From: Coemansia sp. RSA 487
Lineage: Eukaryota; Kickxellomycota; Kickxellomycetes; Kickxellales; Kickxellaceae
NCBI GenBank assembly: GCA_027577595.1
Contig: JANBRJ010000012.1
Coordinates: 62,001 to 126,000, forward strand
DNA length: 64,000 nucleotides
Reading direction: 5' to 3'
The notes beneath the pieces were generated by a model. That model was not told the DNA's origin. It ran no database searches and worked only from the letters and a program-made list of their open reading frames with translations. Below are positions 1 to 10,722 of this stretch, one piece after another (the first letter of the stretch is position 1; each line of letters opens with the position of its first letter). Both the position numbers and the translations under genes were made by a program.

Positions 1-2
1 GT

Positions 3-207
3 GAGGGTTATGAGAAAATGCGACGTAATGATAGAGATACTAGTGACTATGCTGCCTGGATTGTACCTTTAGGTATGCGGCTACCGCAAGGCTTTTGCTG
101 TTTCTGTTGCTGCTGCTGTTGTTTTTCGTTGCTATTAGAATATGAAAAAGCGTGAGGATTCAGTTGCTAATCCTCAACAACAAGAGAATCAGAAAAGGGT
201 AGGGTAG
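3..207 (+). CDS. Possible 3' end of an unidentified gene cut by the left edge
   Basis: The frame starting at base 3 is open into the window and reads ...RRNDRDTSDYAAWIVPL, which looks like protein. At 73 there is a GTATGC donor, and at 161-163 a CAG acceptor after a pyrimidine-rich stretch. Joining 3..72 to 164..207 keeps the frame and ends at a TAG (205-207) after VANPQQQENQKRVG. The 91-nt intron size fits others in the window. The family is not recognised and only about 38 residues are visible, so this is a weak gene-tail call. It could equally be non-coding. Confidence 0.28.
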
Positions 208-832
208 GCGATACGAGCGTGTATGTATATAGAGCACGCCCAAGCCGACAGGGGATAAAAGAATAAAAAATATAAAGGTTTACAAAGTACGTGTATTAAG
301 CATTTGCTTCAACTATTCAGAAAAAGAAACAAAACAGTCAAAGACAAGAAGATAAATCCATAAAAATAAAAAGATGGCAGCTGGAATTTGCGTGCTTTTT
401 TAGCCACAACGAGACAGCCTCCAAAAAAGATACAGCCTCCAACAAAACCCCCCATGCGCTTATTCGACAAAATACGTGGGGAGGAGGAGGAACTTTTTCC
501 ACTGCTCTCATCTTTCGGAATGGGCTGCTTTGATTGGGCATCATCGAGATCAGCTTTGCGCCTTTGTAGACAGCGATTGCGACATAACCCCGATTTTTGG
601 GTCAAGACTTTTAGGCAATTGCTCCGACGACGGCTGCAGCTCTACCCTTCTTTTTTTTTTTTTCCATTTCAAGCTTACAAACCCAGGCGCATGCTGTCAG
701 AGCTGCAGCGGACAGGTATCGCTGTTCTGTAGAGAAAAACACTGATTTTTATTGGACAAAAAAGTAGATCAACACTCGCATTCTATTGTGAGAAAGCCAA
801 AGGCACTGAAATGTTCCGACCCCTTTGTCGTT
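208..832. other. Intergenic, no gene seen
   Basis: This lies between the possible edge gene and the stop codon of the EFM3-like gene. Several short open frames overlap each other on both strands (roughly 309-745). None has a recognisable domain, plausible splice partners or consistent composition. A T-rich run lies near 649-664. I see no RNA gene. Confidence 0.5.
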
Positions 833-2433
833 TCATTTGCGGGTGATGAGAATTAGACGAATACTATCCATCGGATTCACGCGACAGAATGTCGTCAACT
901 GCGTTTCTGACAAATCCATCACGGACTTGCCAAGGACCTCTGTCTCATCTATGCGGGGAGCAAAAGGAAAAGGACAAACAGGCAGTAGCGATACAACAGT
1001 ACATGCAGCCTGTATTATTAGTGGTAGGTGTATACCAAAAAGAGCTATATAAAGACATGTGGCGTGGCAGGTAAACATATAAAATAGATGGTCTCATAGT
1101 TGCGGAATCTTTCGCCATCTCACTCAAGGAATAAAATAAACATAATACTGCATGCCAACGCCACCTAAAATAATAATAATAATAATAATAATAATGAACC
1201 CACCTATTAAACGAAGGAAGAGCGCAAACGTGTCCGGATTGCGAAATGCCGCCGTGATGTATGCAACCTGCTGTGATGAAACGACAATCGTCTTGAGCGC
1301 TCCAACAAGCAACGGAACGATCGTTGGATCGTACAGCTACAAAGGTGATCAAGCGTTTGGAAAAAACAATGAGGAATCAAGCATATTAGCAAATTTACCA
1401 TTGCTGGATTTGAACCAACGTCATATTCGTTTTCAAATACCGCATACATACAATATCCGAGCCAATAACCACATCCACATCTTTCGAAAGTCTGGCGCAC
1501 TCGTTCGTGTCCTCCCAGTCCAAATCGGCCACCTGGATCTTGTCCACAATCGATGGGTTTAGCTTGCGGTTGTCCTCGAGGATATGGAGCACATTTCCAT
1601 TCACATCCGTGCACAGCACGTTCGCCGCACCCATGGCTGCACATGTGAATCCTGCTAATCCGCAGCCTGACCCAAGCTCAATGACATTCTTATCGCGGAT
1701 AATATCTACATGCCGAAGGGGAAAAGCATATACAACATTTGAGTCAATTACATAGTAAATGCACAGCCCCGATCAGTCAACGCAACACATACAATTGGCT
1801 TTTCTTACCTGGATGCTCAACAAAAAAGTCTGACAAGAAAAGCCCAGCCTCCCATGTCAACAGCCCCGTGGTTCCGTGCGATATCGTCAGCTGCTCCTCC
1901 TGCAGCACGATCCGCATGTACTGTTCCTTGTCCAGCGTATACGTCTTGAAACACACCCCAGCATCCATGGGAGACATGTTTGTGGTGGCAGACAGCGATA
2001 TGTAAAACTCTATCATCTCGTCGTCCAGTTCGTACTCTTCCATGCTTTCTATCTTTTCCACATATTTCCTTAAGAACTGCACAATGTATCTGTTCGACGG
2101 GCTGTGCGCTATTGTGTTTTCGTGGAATATAATCGTTTTCATGACATCTCCCTGAACTCTAGTGCATCCAAGGAGTCTAATGTTATCCTCGCGATTCGTC
2201 TCTGCTGTGTTCCAGTCGCCCTACATCCGCCCATTTTTCGATATTACACTTCTTTAGTTATTTGAACTAACCAGCTGCTTTTATATGTAGCATGTATAGT
2301 ATATAAGCCAGATACTCACCCAGATTAAAAGGCGGATGGGAACCATCTGCCAGAACTGTTTCCGGAGACTAGACACAAGTGCATCGTGCTCATCGTAAGT
2401 CGCGCTTTTGCAGATCACACACCTTTGGTCCAT
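833..2433 (-). CDS. EFM3: EF2 lysine methyltransferase (EFM3 / EEF2KMT, FAM86 family), five exons
   Basis: A predicted cytosolic S-adenosylmethionine-dependent methyltransferase that modifies a lysine of translation elongation factor 2 (family knowledge). My model joins 2433..2320, 2220..1809, 1705..1452, 1336..1204 and 948..833. All junctions are GT-AG, the phases agree, and it gives 342 residues. Exon 2 carries the FAM86-type N-terminal region and the SHGTTGLLTWEAGLFL segment. Exon 3 carries SAM motif I (VIELGSGCGLAGF), the acidic LCTDVN turn and AQLDW-like DLDWED. The exon 3/4 junction rebuilds SDILYDP, the SD-x-x-YD/P motif of this methyltransferase group. The last exon ends RVNPMDSIRLILITRK. 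The third intron holds an ATT repeat, and its GTGGGT donor is the least canonical. The alternative is another family-16 protein methyltransferase, but the N-terminal extension favours EFM3. Confidence 0.82.
1169..1195. repeat. (TAA)n microsatellite inside an EFM3 intron
   Basis: About nine tandem TAA units on the plus strand, ATT on the coding strand, lie directly after the donor of the fourth-exon intron. They supply most of the T-rich content of that intron and can be read through as a run of isoleucines if the intron is missed. Confidence 0.85.
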
Positions 2434-2808
2434 TACGAAACAAGATCTAATGAAGGATGGAGTGGATAAACTAATAGCGGATGCAGATAATTTCCAGAAA
2501 GTAAAAAATAGCTGTCGATTTCAGTGGACAGCCGTCTTTTTTTCCCCAGACAATTGCCTAGGTCTATCTGCTATCGTTGTTTCAAATATGGGCGAAGAGC
2601 ATTCATTTAACATTGGCCAATTTGATTTTGGTCAAGATATTTGCAAACAGCAAAACATCCATAAAAGATCAGCACAAAAGTCCCCTGGTCTAAAATTTAG
2701 AAGGAAAAAATAAATAAACAAAAAACAGAGGAAACTAAAATGCCCACAGCTCACGACACCCCACAAAGGGAGGGGGGAGAGGGAAAAGAACATTAAGGTG
2801 TGGGTGGT
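2434..2808. other. Intergenic between EFM3 start and eRF1 stop
   Basis: This holds the EFM3 promoter side and the eRF1 3' flank, because both genes run leftward. A roughly 100-residue plus-strand frame (2408-2713) starts inside EFM3 exon 1 and shows no family features, so it is not called. Confidence 0.45.
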
Positions 2809-4289
2809 TTAGAAGTAGTATTTGTCGTCGTCAGACTCCTCATCGGATCCGTCAGAATCATAATAGAGATCATCATTGTCAACACCAGCCAGCTGTGCAA
2901 CATCAAGCTGCCAGCGAAGCAGACCACCCATACCACCAAAGCCCTTGACAAATTGGGACCCCTCCTGCGAACGGTCAGTGACAAACTCCAAGTTGGCGCC
3001 CTTCTGCTTGTATATCTCGGCAAGCCACTCGAGCAAGGGACCCTCAGATACCAGGTTAAGTTCGGCACCAGTATTTTTGTCCAAAAAGTTTGAGCGATCC
3101 GCCTCTTGCTCTGGTGTGATGTAGCGCTCGACCTCGCTGCCCTCGGAGTCGGTAAACACGTACCGCTTGATGTCCAGGTTTTCCCAGACGATAAGAGTCT
3201 CCACAGCACCGGCATCAAGCGCCCTCAGCGTATCCTCGACACCATAGACAATCTTGCCGGTGTCCTGAGCAATCTCCTCAAAGAATTTGTTGATGAGCTT
3301 TTGCTCCTGGACGAATTTGACGTTGGAGAGTGCATCCTGAGAGAGGTTGATTGCCTGGTCAAAGCCGTTTTCGCCGCCGTAGGACACGTCGACGGTCCTG
3401 ATGACCTTGGCCAAAAGGCGAGGGTCAAACAGATCGGATTTTGCCAGATCATTTTTGAATTCTGCAGAACCAGCAAGAACTAGACCAGCAACATTGGCCT
3501 TGTCGTTGGTGATGAAGAGTTGGATGGCGGTCTCAGCAACCTTGCGCACATAGTGGTGGCGCTTCTCTTCACGGATACGGCCGAAACGCTGTGCCGACTG
3601 ACCACCACGGCCGTGCTTCTTTGGGAGATCCACGGAAAAGTAGTTCAGAACTTCGCGGATGTTTCCGCTCAGAGCGCCAAAGAGACAACCGCCACCATCC
3701 ATGACGATGAACCCGAATCTGCTGTCCGAGTGAAGCAGCTCCTCCAGTGCCTCGACGTGGAACTTGTTGTCGCAGAGATAGAGGGAAGTGTTGATTGGTT
3801 TGAACGGCTCAAAGTCAATGTTCACCTTCTTTTCTTTGCCTTCCTCAGTCAGAATAGTACCACAGTAGAGAACCAAGCCTTTGGGCGGCGTCCTTGTGTA
3901 CAGCTTCAGGCGCTGCTGCGTGGAGGTAATGGCAGACAGAACCGAGAGCCTGTTCACACGGGACTTGATGTTGGATGCCGTACCGTACTCGTTGGCAAGC
4001 ATGCCGGTGACCCGTGAGATTTGGTCTTTCGGCGGAATAACGAGCGAAATCATGGATGTTCCATTTCTAAAATAAAAAAGAGTGTCAGCGAATTAGACAA
4101 AACCACCAAGGGTATGAAGTTTGCCGATTTAGTGAGAATCACTTGTTTGAATTTTGCAGCTCTTCCTTTGCTTGCTGGGTTTTTGCGCTCTAATACATAC
4201 CCTCTAGCTGCCGCCAAGCTCTTGATGAGCTTCTTCATCTTCCACAGCTCAACATGCTGGTCGACTTCGCTGCTGCTGGCGTTGCTCAT
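2809..4289 (-). CDS. SUP45: Eukaryotic peptide chain release factor subunit 1 (eRF1)
   Basis: Class-1 release factor that recognises all three stop codons in the ribosomal A site and triggers peptide release with eRF3. Two exons, 4289..4201 and 4066..2809, with a 134-nt GT-AG intron, give 448 residues. The junction rebuilds [15 protein letters not shown], the classic eRF1 N terminus. The decoding motifs are visible: TASNIKS at about residues 59-65 and YLCDNKF (the YxCxxxF motif) at about 126-132. The catalytic GGQ lies in [12 protein letters not shown] at about 184-186. The C terminus is strongly acidic ([14 protein letters not shown]), as in other eRF1 proteins. Nothing indicates altered stop-codon use, since NIKS and YxCxxxF are standard. 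Confidence 0.98.
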
Positions 4290-4913
4290 GATTATTCTGT
4301 CTCTTTTGTAAAAAGCGATATAAACAAGTGCGAATAAAAGTATGAAACTATAAGACAGGAAAATGAAATTATTAAGCAAACAGAGAAAGCAAAAGACCAA
4401 GTCTGCAAAAAAAAAAAAAGCTTGGTTGGGGTTATATCAGCTAATAAAGTGTAAGTCTTCTTTGTATCCCCCTTTGACGAACTGCCGATGGTACTGCTTT
4501 TTTTTCTTGCTTGAAAAAATTTTGATGTTGCAATAATTTCAGCCACGGCTATAACTACCTTCGATCGTGCATATGTTGTTGATCTGCTTATTTTTTTTTT
4601 TGGATATCGTTCAAGGTACAACTTACATGAACACCTGCCCATGGTTGTTGTCAGCATAGCTCCAAGGATGTTTAGTATGAAATCAACTGGATCCACCCTG
4701 CCAAGAGTTTATCCCCTTAACAAAATGTGGTGGTTTCTAGATGTGATCTGATCACATACTATCTGATTAGCATTTTGCGTTTGGAAAGTATGATGAAGCA
4801 GCCCCTCAGATAGAGCAAGATTGCGTTTGTTCATCCACGCTTTTACAATTCCTTAAACATTTTTTTTGTCTTTTTTTAGATTCAAGACTCATACTTTTTT
4901 TTAAAAAAATAAA
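4290..4913. promoter_or_regulatory. Divergent promoter region, eRF1 / NDUFS3
   Basis: The two start codons are 624 bp apart and point away from each other, so both promoters must lie here. Poly-A/T runs occur near 4408-4420, 4498-4504 and 4590-4600. A minus-strand frame (4696-4292) begins MDPVDFILNILGAMLTTTMG and looks membrane-like, but no splice structure or family supports it. I see no RNA gene. Confidence 0.5.
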
Positions 4914-6060
4914 ATGTTGTCGTCTGTTCGCGCTCTTTGCAATCAGTCTGTTCGTAGCAGCCGTAAGTTCTCTCGGAATGAAACCAAATGATGTGGGATT
5001 CACAGCGATCGTCGTCGTGCTCCTCTCAATGCACTTGAATGAGAAAACCTGAAGCAATCTCTAAACATCATAAACGGCCAAAGCATACAAGGGTTGTGTT
5101 GCTTTCTAATGTACCACTGATTGCATTTGTACCTGTTTTTGTTTCTACCTGTAGGTCTGGGACTGAACGCAGCAGCATCGGCACTCGCTGTGACTCGCCA
5201 TGCCTTGCCGTCGGCAAGCATCCATACTTCACGGATTGCCAAAGAAGATGAAGGTGAGCATAGATCGATACCATTTTTGTACTCTTCTGAAAGCAGGCTA
5301 ATAAACCTAGGATCCTCAACAGAGACAATAGCTAACCAACAACGAGTTGCATCTTAACTACCATGCATTCGTAGACCATGTAAGGAAACTGGCAGTGGCC
5401 GATCCAGCCCGCCGCGAGGACGACGCGACGCTATACGAGTTTGGAAAATACATTGCCAGCGTTCTGCCCAAGTACGTGCAGCAGTATTCAGTGTGGAAGG
5501 ATGAGCTAGTAATCTACACAGCACCATCAGGGCTATCGCAAGTACTCGAGTTCCTTCGGGACCACACTAACGCGCAGTTCAAGCAATTGTCCGACACCAC
5601 AGGCGCCGACTACCCGACCCGGCCAAACCGATTCGAAGTGATCCACAACCTGATCTCATACCAGTTCAACGCACGTATCCGCGTCAAAACGTACGCAGAC
5701 GAAGCGCAACCCGTGCCCTCTGCGGCACCCCTGTTTTCGGCGGCCATCTGGGGTGAGCGCGAGGTCTATGACATGTACGGCATTTTCTTCACAGGCCACC
5801 CCGATCTGCGCCGCATTCTGACGGATTACGGATTCGAGGGCCATCCGTTGCGCAAGGACTTCCCGATTCACGGGTACACCGAGGTGCGCTATGACGAGGA
5901 GAAGAAGCGTGTTGTCTCGGAACCCATCGAGTTGGCTCAGGCGTTCCGCAACTGGGACTACTCGTCTGCATGGGAACAGACCGGTGAAGGCCGCGATAAC
6001 GCACCGAAGGGGTTCGAGAGACTCAACAAACCCACGAACAGCAGCAGCAAGGCAAGCTAA
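4914..6060 (+). CDS. NDUFS3: NADH:ubiquinone oxidoreductase 30 kDa subunit (complex I, NDUFS3/NuoC)
   Basis: Core peripheral-arm subunit of mitochondrial complex I at the matrix side of the inner membrane. Exons 4914..4962, 5155..5253 and 5375..6060 have consistent phases and give 277 residues. The first two exons encode a Ser/Ala/Arg-rich matrix-targeting presequence ([19 protein letters not shown]...). The third starts at [15 protein letters not shown] and contains the NuoC signature region: [31 protein letters not shown] and LRKDFP. An open frame reaches back to a TTG at 5347, but the splice acceptor at 5371-5374 restores an Asp codon and is preferred. The Ser/Lys-rich tail after ERLNKP is ordinary. 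Keeping complex I separates this fungus from yeasts that lost it. Confidence 0.95.
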
Positions 6061-6288
6061 ATAACCTTTAAATCTTTCACCGGATTATCTTTTTTCTTTC
6101 TTTCTTTCTTTCTATCTCTTTGCAACACATACAGAAATATCGATTTGTCTTTGACCATTCTGAGAAGCGTCATCCATTGCCAAACCACACAAACAAAAAA
6201 AGGGAGGGAAGGCTGTATGGCGTTTGTTTTTTTTCCTTGCTTTCCGCTCACTTTACATTCAACTAAATCAAACAGTATATACCTTCCA

Positions 6289-7572
6289 ATGGATGACTTT
6301 ACGATTAGACTAGCTACAGATGCAGCCGAAGCCGAGAACAGCGCTTCGCCGGAGGGAGAAAGCAGCGGGCAGAATAGGAACAGAACAGAGACTGACGAAG
6401 GGGAAGAAGGTCCCTCGCTGGGCAGTATGTTTGGGTTTGCAGCAAATTGGGGCAGGCGGTTGCAAAATGAGCTGCACTTGGACCAATTGGTGGACCAAGT
6501 GAAGAAGCAGTCCGAGGAAGTGACCAAAGCGTACAAGGACGACATTACCGAGTTTGCACAGGCCGTGCGGGTGGGCGCAGTACGAGGAATGGACGAGCTA
6601 TCAACGCGGTTTGGGCAGATAAAGACGGACCTGGAAGCCGAGCTTCTCAGCAACGATGACGAGGATGAGCCAGCACAGCAGCAAGGTGGTTCGGCAAACA
6701 ATGGAAAGCGGGAGGTCGGTGGTGCCGGTGAGCAGCCTGGCCGTTCTGCAACGGGGCTTTTGCAAGGAATTGGCAAGCATTTCCAGATGGATGCGCTGAG
6801 ACAGCGGCAAGAAAAGGCCAAGCGGCTGGTGGACAAGCTGGGCACGGATCTCGAGGACCTTTTGCGCGACGCTATAGTGATCGAGGCGCCAGGGTCTGCC
6901 AGCACCGAGGAACAGAGGTCTGCGGCACGCAAGATCATCTACGATCGTCGCATGGCACAGCTGGCTGCCATCCAGGAGTCTGAGGACACGTATCTGGTCG
7001 ACCCCGAAGCCAAAAAGGATGCTACTGAGCCTGGCAAACAGGATAATGCCCCAAATTTTGCAACCTTTATCAAGGACTTTGACCTCGAGAGCAAGCAGAA
7101 GGAAGGGGAGGAAGGCACGACCGGACTTCTGAAGGACAACCCGGCTATGGCAAAGCTGCACAAGAAGCTTGTGCCCGAGAAGGTTGAGGACTCTGTGTTT
7201 TGGACACGCTATTTCTTCCACGCTTGGCTCATTGACCAGGAGGAGATGCGACGCAAGAAGCTAGTTGAGGCAGCGGTGGCGGCGACAGAGGAGGACCAGT
7301 TCAGCTGGGATTTGGAGGAAGAGGAGGAAGAGGAGGAGCCCAGCACTGGGGAGGGACCGTCCAAGAAGGAGAAGAGGGACCTGGATACTTCAGAGGCAGC
7401 GACCGAGGACAGCAGCAACAGCAACGCCAAGGCTGAGAAGGATACTGAAGCAGACGTAGAGAAGACGCAGCACGAAAAGTCAAAGGAAAAGCCCGCCAAG
7501 TCGGACGATCCACCCAAAGCAAACAAGGGCAAGGGCGCCGATGACGACGATGCGTGGGGCGAGTGGGAATAG
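6289..7572 (+). CDS. BSD-domain protein (Dos2/SYAP1-like)
   Basis: A 427-residue acidic, largely helical protein. A BSD-type helical domain lies around residues 295-345: LVPEKVEDSVFWTRYFFHAW, followed by LIDQEEMRRKKLV. The N-terminal third contains an amphipathic stretch (FGFAANWGRRLQNELHLDQ) and coiled-coil-like helices. The C terminus is very acidic and ends in DDDDAWGEWE, as in many fungal Dos2-like BSD proteins. The start at 6289 was chosen because the 48 codons upstream in frame are T- and A-rich leader without protein character. BSD proteins of this type are linked to membrane and ubiquitin-related functions, but the exact role here is unknown. Confidence 0.8.
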   Translation: MDDFTIRLATDAAEAENSASPEGESSGQNRNRTETDEGEEGPSLGSMFGFAANWGRRLQNELHLDQLVDQVKKQSEEVTKAYKDDITEFAQAVRVGAVRGMDELSTRFGQIKTDLEAELLSNDDEDEPAQQQGGSANNGKREVGGAGEQPGRSATGLLQGIGKHFQMDALRQRQEKAKRLVDKLGTDLEDLLRDAIVIEAPGSASTEEQRSAARKIIYDRRMAQLAAIQESEDTYLVDPEAKKDATEPGKQDNAPNFATFIKDFDLESKQKEGEEGTTGLLKDNPAMAKLHKKLVPEKVEDSVFWTRYFFHAWLIDQEEMRRKKLVEAAVAATEEDQFSWDLEEEEEEEEPSTGEGPSKKEKRDLDTSEAATEDSSNSNAKAEKDTEADVEKTQHEKSKEKPAKSDDPPKANKGKGADDDDAWGEWE

Positions 7573-7707
7573 CTGTTGAAACCAATATCAATAAATAAAC
7601 ACATGAATCTTTTCTAAAAACAGAATGTATACAAGCATCTCGAGTTCATAGTGCAAATTCCAATCAATCAACAGCTAGAAAGAAAACGCATTCCTGTCTA
7701 CAACTAC

Positions 7708-9453
7708 TTATTTGCAATACTTGTTCTGGTCAAGCATGGCAAGCGAGGCACCCAAGCACCAGCCAGTCTCAGCGTCCTTGATCTTTCGCGCACTACGCAC
7801 CACACGGTTCTCAGGCATACCGACACCGTCTCTAAGCAGCGCGTACTGGAAGGACAAGTCGAGACAGTAGTGGTTCTCGGCAGTGATCTCCTGCTGCTGG
7901 TCCTTTGACGCAAACAGCGCAACATCGTGCTTGCACACCTTGTCAGCCAACGCCTTGACATCAGCAAGCTTGAACTCGTCACGCACGCCCAGAGGGAACG
8001 TGCGATCGTAAAAGTACGAGAAGATGTAAAAGGGGTTGGCGGCAAAGGTCTTGTCGAGCTCGGGCTGGTAAATTCCGTTGAAGGAGCACGGCTTTTGCGG
8101 ACAGTGTGCATCCTTATTGAAGATCTTGAGCACAGACTTGTGGCACGCGTCACTGGACTGTGCGACGGATGCCAGCGCATCCTTGGCCACGCCCTTGATG
8201 GTGACCTGGGTTTTGCCGCTGGCAATGGCGACTTCTTCACGGAACCCAGGCGGGAAGCACGGGTGCTCGACGGAGAAACGGCCGCTGTTGGCGGCCTCCT
8301 CGGCAATCAGCGCCTTGATCTTCATGCGCGCTTGCATCAGCCCATAGCCCAGATACGAATGCTGGTACAGCGTGTAGTTCTGGCCGCCATAGGCCACGTC
8401 GTAGCGGTGCTCGCCGGGAGCCATCTGCAGACCACCAGGAGTCTTGGGGTCCCAGGCCTCGTACCGGGGCTCAAAGACGAGCTGCGTAGATGCGCCGCCC
8501 AGATCAAAGGTGGCTGCCGTCTTGTGCTCAGCGTCGCCCAGACTGCCCAGCAAATAATTGACAGTGATCCACGCGTAAATTCCCTCGTCCTTACCGTCCA
8601 TGATTTCGACTGGCGATTTGGGGATCAGCTTGAACGGATAGTCTGTGCGCAGGTGCGTTTCAACAGCGCTCAAGATGCGCTGGCTCTTCTCGGCACCCAG
8701 TATCCTTAGCCCTGCCGTGGCCTTGACTGCAATGGGCGTGCATGCGCGCAGGCTTTCAGGAACGCCGCGCATCGCAACCTCCATCAGATCGTCCAGACTG
8801 TGTGCTGCACCGTCCGCGTTACTGTCGAACGACGAGAGCCCTGGGTTGCGCTGCTCAAAGATCTCGTCCTCCAGCTCTGGCTGGCTCTTGCAGTAGTTGA
8901 ACTTATACACATGGATGCGGGATCCCGTGGACCCGGCATCCACCATCAGCACGTATTGGACAAGGGGCCGGCCGGGGTGCGGAATGTCGCAGTGTGCGGA
9001 CTGGAGCCGTGGGTCCAAAGCCTGTGCACGGTTGGCAGAAGAGCCTAGTCCGGCAATCCCAGACGACCGCATGCTTGCGATTCCAAAGTATCCAATTCCT
9101 AGCACGGCAATGACTATGAGCGCCAGGCGGACCAGCGGCTTTGTGGCCATCCGTCCTCCGCGCTTTGCCGGGTACTGGCCAAGGCCATTGTACGTGTCAG
9201 AAGCGCCAAGGACGCCGCCAGTCGATGGCGAGTTGGTCGAGTCGCGTCGGAACATTTGTATTGAACTGGCTGCTATGTTACGGGGCTTTGCGCTGTCACT
9301 GGTGTTCTCGCGCGGTGTCGAGCCTCGTGGCAACGGTGTTCTGTAGCGAGATGACACTGTTGCTAAAATTAGTATAGTCGAGTTGGCTTTGTTGCTTTTT
9401 TTTGCTTTCTCTTGCCCAAAAACTCAAGTGGTACTGCCAGGCAACAAAGACAT
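7708..9453 (-). CDS. GDA1: GDA1/CD39-family nucleoside diphosphatase (Golgi guanosine-diphosphatase-like)
   Basis: Predicted type II Golgi membrane enzyme that hydrolyses GDP/UDP released by glycosyltransferases. It has a short cytosolic tail, one membrane segment (LVRLALIVIAVLGIGYFGIA) and a lumenal catalytic domain with the apyrase conserved regions: VDAGSTGSRIHVYKF (ACR1), VKATAGLRILG (ACR2), KDEGIYAWITVNYLLG (ACR3, with the catalytic Glu) and FDLGGASTQLVFEP (ACR4). The long frame has no ATG at its 5' end (9357 is GTG). I therefore add a 19-nt first exon, 9453..9435 (MSLLPG), joined across a 72-nt intron to 9362..7708. The acceptor is preceded by ACTAATTTTAG. This gives 557 residues. Alternatively translation starts at a downstream Met near residue 43; the catalytic domain is unaffected. 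Confidence 0.9.
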
Positions 9454-10020
9454 AAAAAGGGGGGAAGAGTGAGAACGAAATAGAAAGAGTGAAAAATTAA
9501 AGCTAGAGAGAAAAGAAAAAAAAAACACGCAATTCTGGAGTAAGAGAACAGTCAAGTTTTTGTCCCTGAAAGAAAAGTTCCATTTTTAGAGCATGCCGAA
9601 AAACATATGCCTGCAAGGTCAAATAAAACATTCTTTCCCAACAAAATGCGGTCCCACAGTTGGTCTCCGTCTCTGTTCCTTTTGCTCTTCCCCTGTCAGC
9701 CAATTAACAGTGTTTTCAAGCTGGAACAGCAGCAATGTGTTTCGCTCAAAATAACGACTGGGTCTCTCGAGTTCCAACAGTCACGAAGCACCAATTGTTT
9801 TTATGTTTTTGAAAAACCAAAGCGCACTGTCCACACCCCACCCAATCCCCACAACCGTCAGCTTTGATCCCAATACCACCAAGTACACACAACACAGCAG
9901 GGCCCTATTTTCGCCTTTTTTCAACCGCCACGCATATATATTCTCGGCCTCTATCCACCATTGAAATATCTTTTTCGGCATCATCGTCACAAATATAAGC
10001 GAGAAGGGGGGAAATAAAAA
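9454..10020. promoter_or_regulatory. Divergent promoter region, GDA1 / zinc-knuckle gene
   Basis: Both flanking genes start outward from this stretch. It contains A/T runs and CT-rich blocks but no recognisable gene. Open frames on both strands (9503-10131) are short and without domains. ATATATATT at 9936-9944 is a possible TATA-like element about 80 bp upstream of the zinc-knuckle ATG. Confidence 0.45.
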
Positions 10021-10590
10021 ATGGCCGACCAGAAACGCGGCATTGAGGCATTCGAGCGACTTGCACGGGGCGACGACGATGGCACAAGCATAACACGCGG
10101 GGCATGCAAAAAGTGCAACGGCATGGGCCATCTCACATACGAATGCAAAAACACCATCAAGATCGATGCACCCAAGGCAAATGCGCTGACCAACAGGGGG
10201 GATCCGTTTGCTGCTGAAAAAGCCAAGCTCCGTGCTGAGATCGAGATGCTGAAAACCGAGCTTGGCAGCAACAGTGTGGCATCAAGCAGTCGTCGCAAGA
10301 GCAAGAGCAAGAGCAAGAGCAAGAGCAAAGGTAGGGGCAAAAGTAGGAGAAGGAGCCCATCGTCTTCGTCAGGGTATTCCACAGACTCAGCAAGCGATAC
10401 AGATGCTAGTAGCTATACCAGCAGCGCATCCGAAAAGAGCGACCGTCGCCAGAGACGCAGCACAAAGACAAAAGGCAAATCGTCGACAAAGTCCCGCTCC
10501 CCTCACAGACATAGCCGCCGCCGCCGCTCGCACTCCCCAAGCAGCTCCGACAGCGCCGGCTCCCGTTCGTCCGGTCCATCCACGCCATAG
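10021..10590 (+). CDS. CCHC zinc-knuckle, SR-rich protein (SREK1IP1-like)
   Basis: 189 residues. One CCHC knuckle lies near residues 31-44 (CKKCNGMGHLTYEC), followed by a short helical segment (AAEKAKLRAEIEMLKTEL). A long Arg/Ser/Lys-rich tail follows, including repeated KSKSKSK encoded by an AGAGCA-type hexamer repeat at about 10299-10330. This order (knuckle, then basic/SR tail) is that of the splicing-regulator-interacting protein SREK1IP1 and fungal relatives, suggesting a nuclear RNA-binding role in splicing. That role is an inference from architecture. It converges with the SFI1 gene, with 132 bp between the stop codons. Confidence 0.75.
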   Translation: MADQKRGIEAFERLARGDDDGTSITRGACKKCNGMGHLTYECKNTIKIDAPKANALTNRGDPFAAEKAKLRAEIEMLKTELGSNSVASSSRRKSKSKSKSKSKGRGKSRRRSPSSSSGYSTDSASDTDASSYTSSASEKSDRRQRRSTKTKGKSSTKSRSPHRHSRRRRSHSPSSSDSAGSRSSGPSTP

Positions 10591-10722
10591 CTCACTCTTA
10601 GTACAAGCGCTTTATAGCTGCGATTTCCGATTAATGCATCCATATTACAAAAAGCAACGCATTTGATTCAACCGCAAAAAGATAAAATGTACACTACAAA
10701 AAGAGAGGAATCTCTCCCCGGC

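Noticed and set aside
1400-1425. tRNA-like T-arm (GGTTCAAATCC with a paired stem) on the minus strand
   Set aside because: No matching acceptor stem, D-arm or A box lies within tRNA distance; it falls inside an EFM3 intron.
4292-4696. Minus-strand 134-codon frame starting MDPVDFILNIL
   Set aside because: No family, no splice support, and it overlaps the divergent promoter of two conserved genes.
5347-5374. Upstream TTG-initiated extension of the NDUFS3 main exon
   Set aside because: The acceptor at 5371-5374 joins in phase to the presequence exons; the extension is intron sequence.
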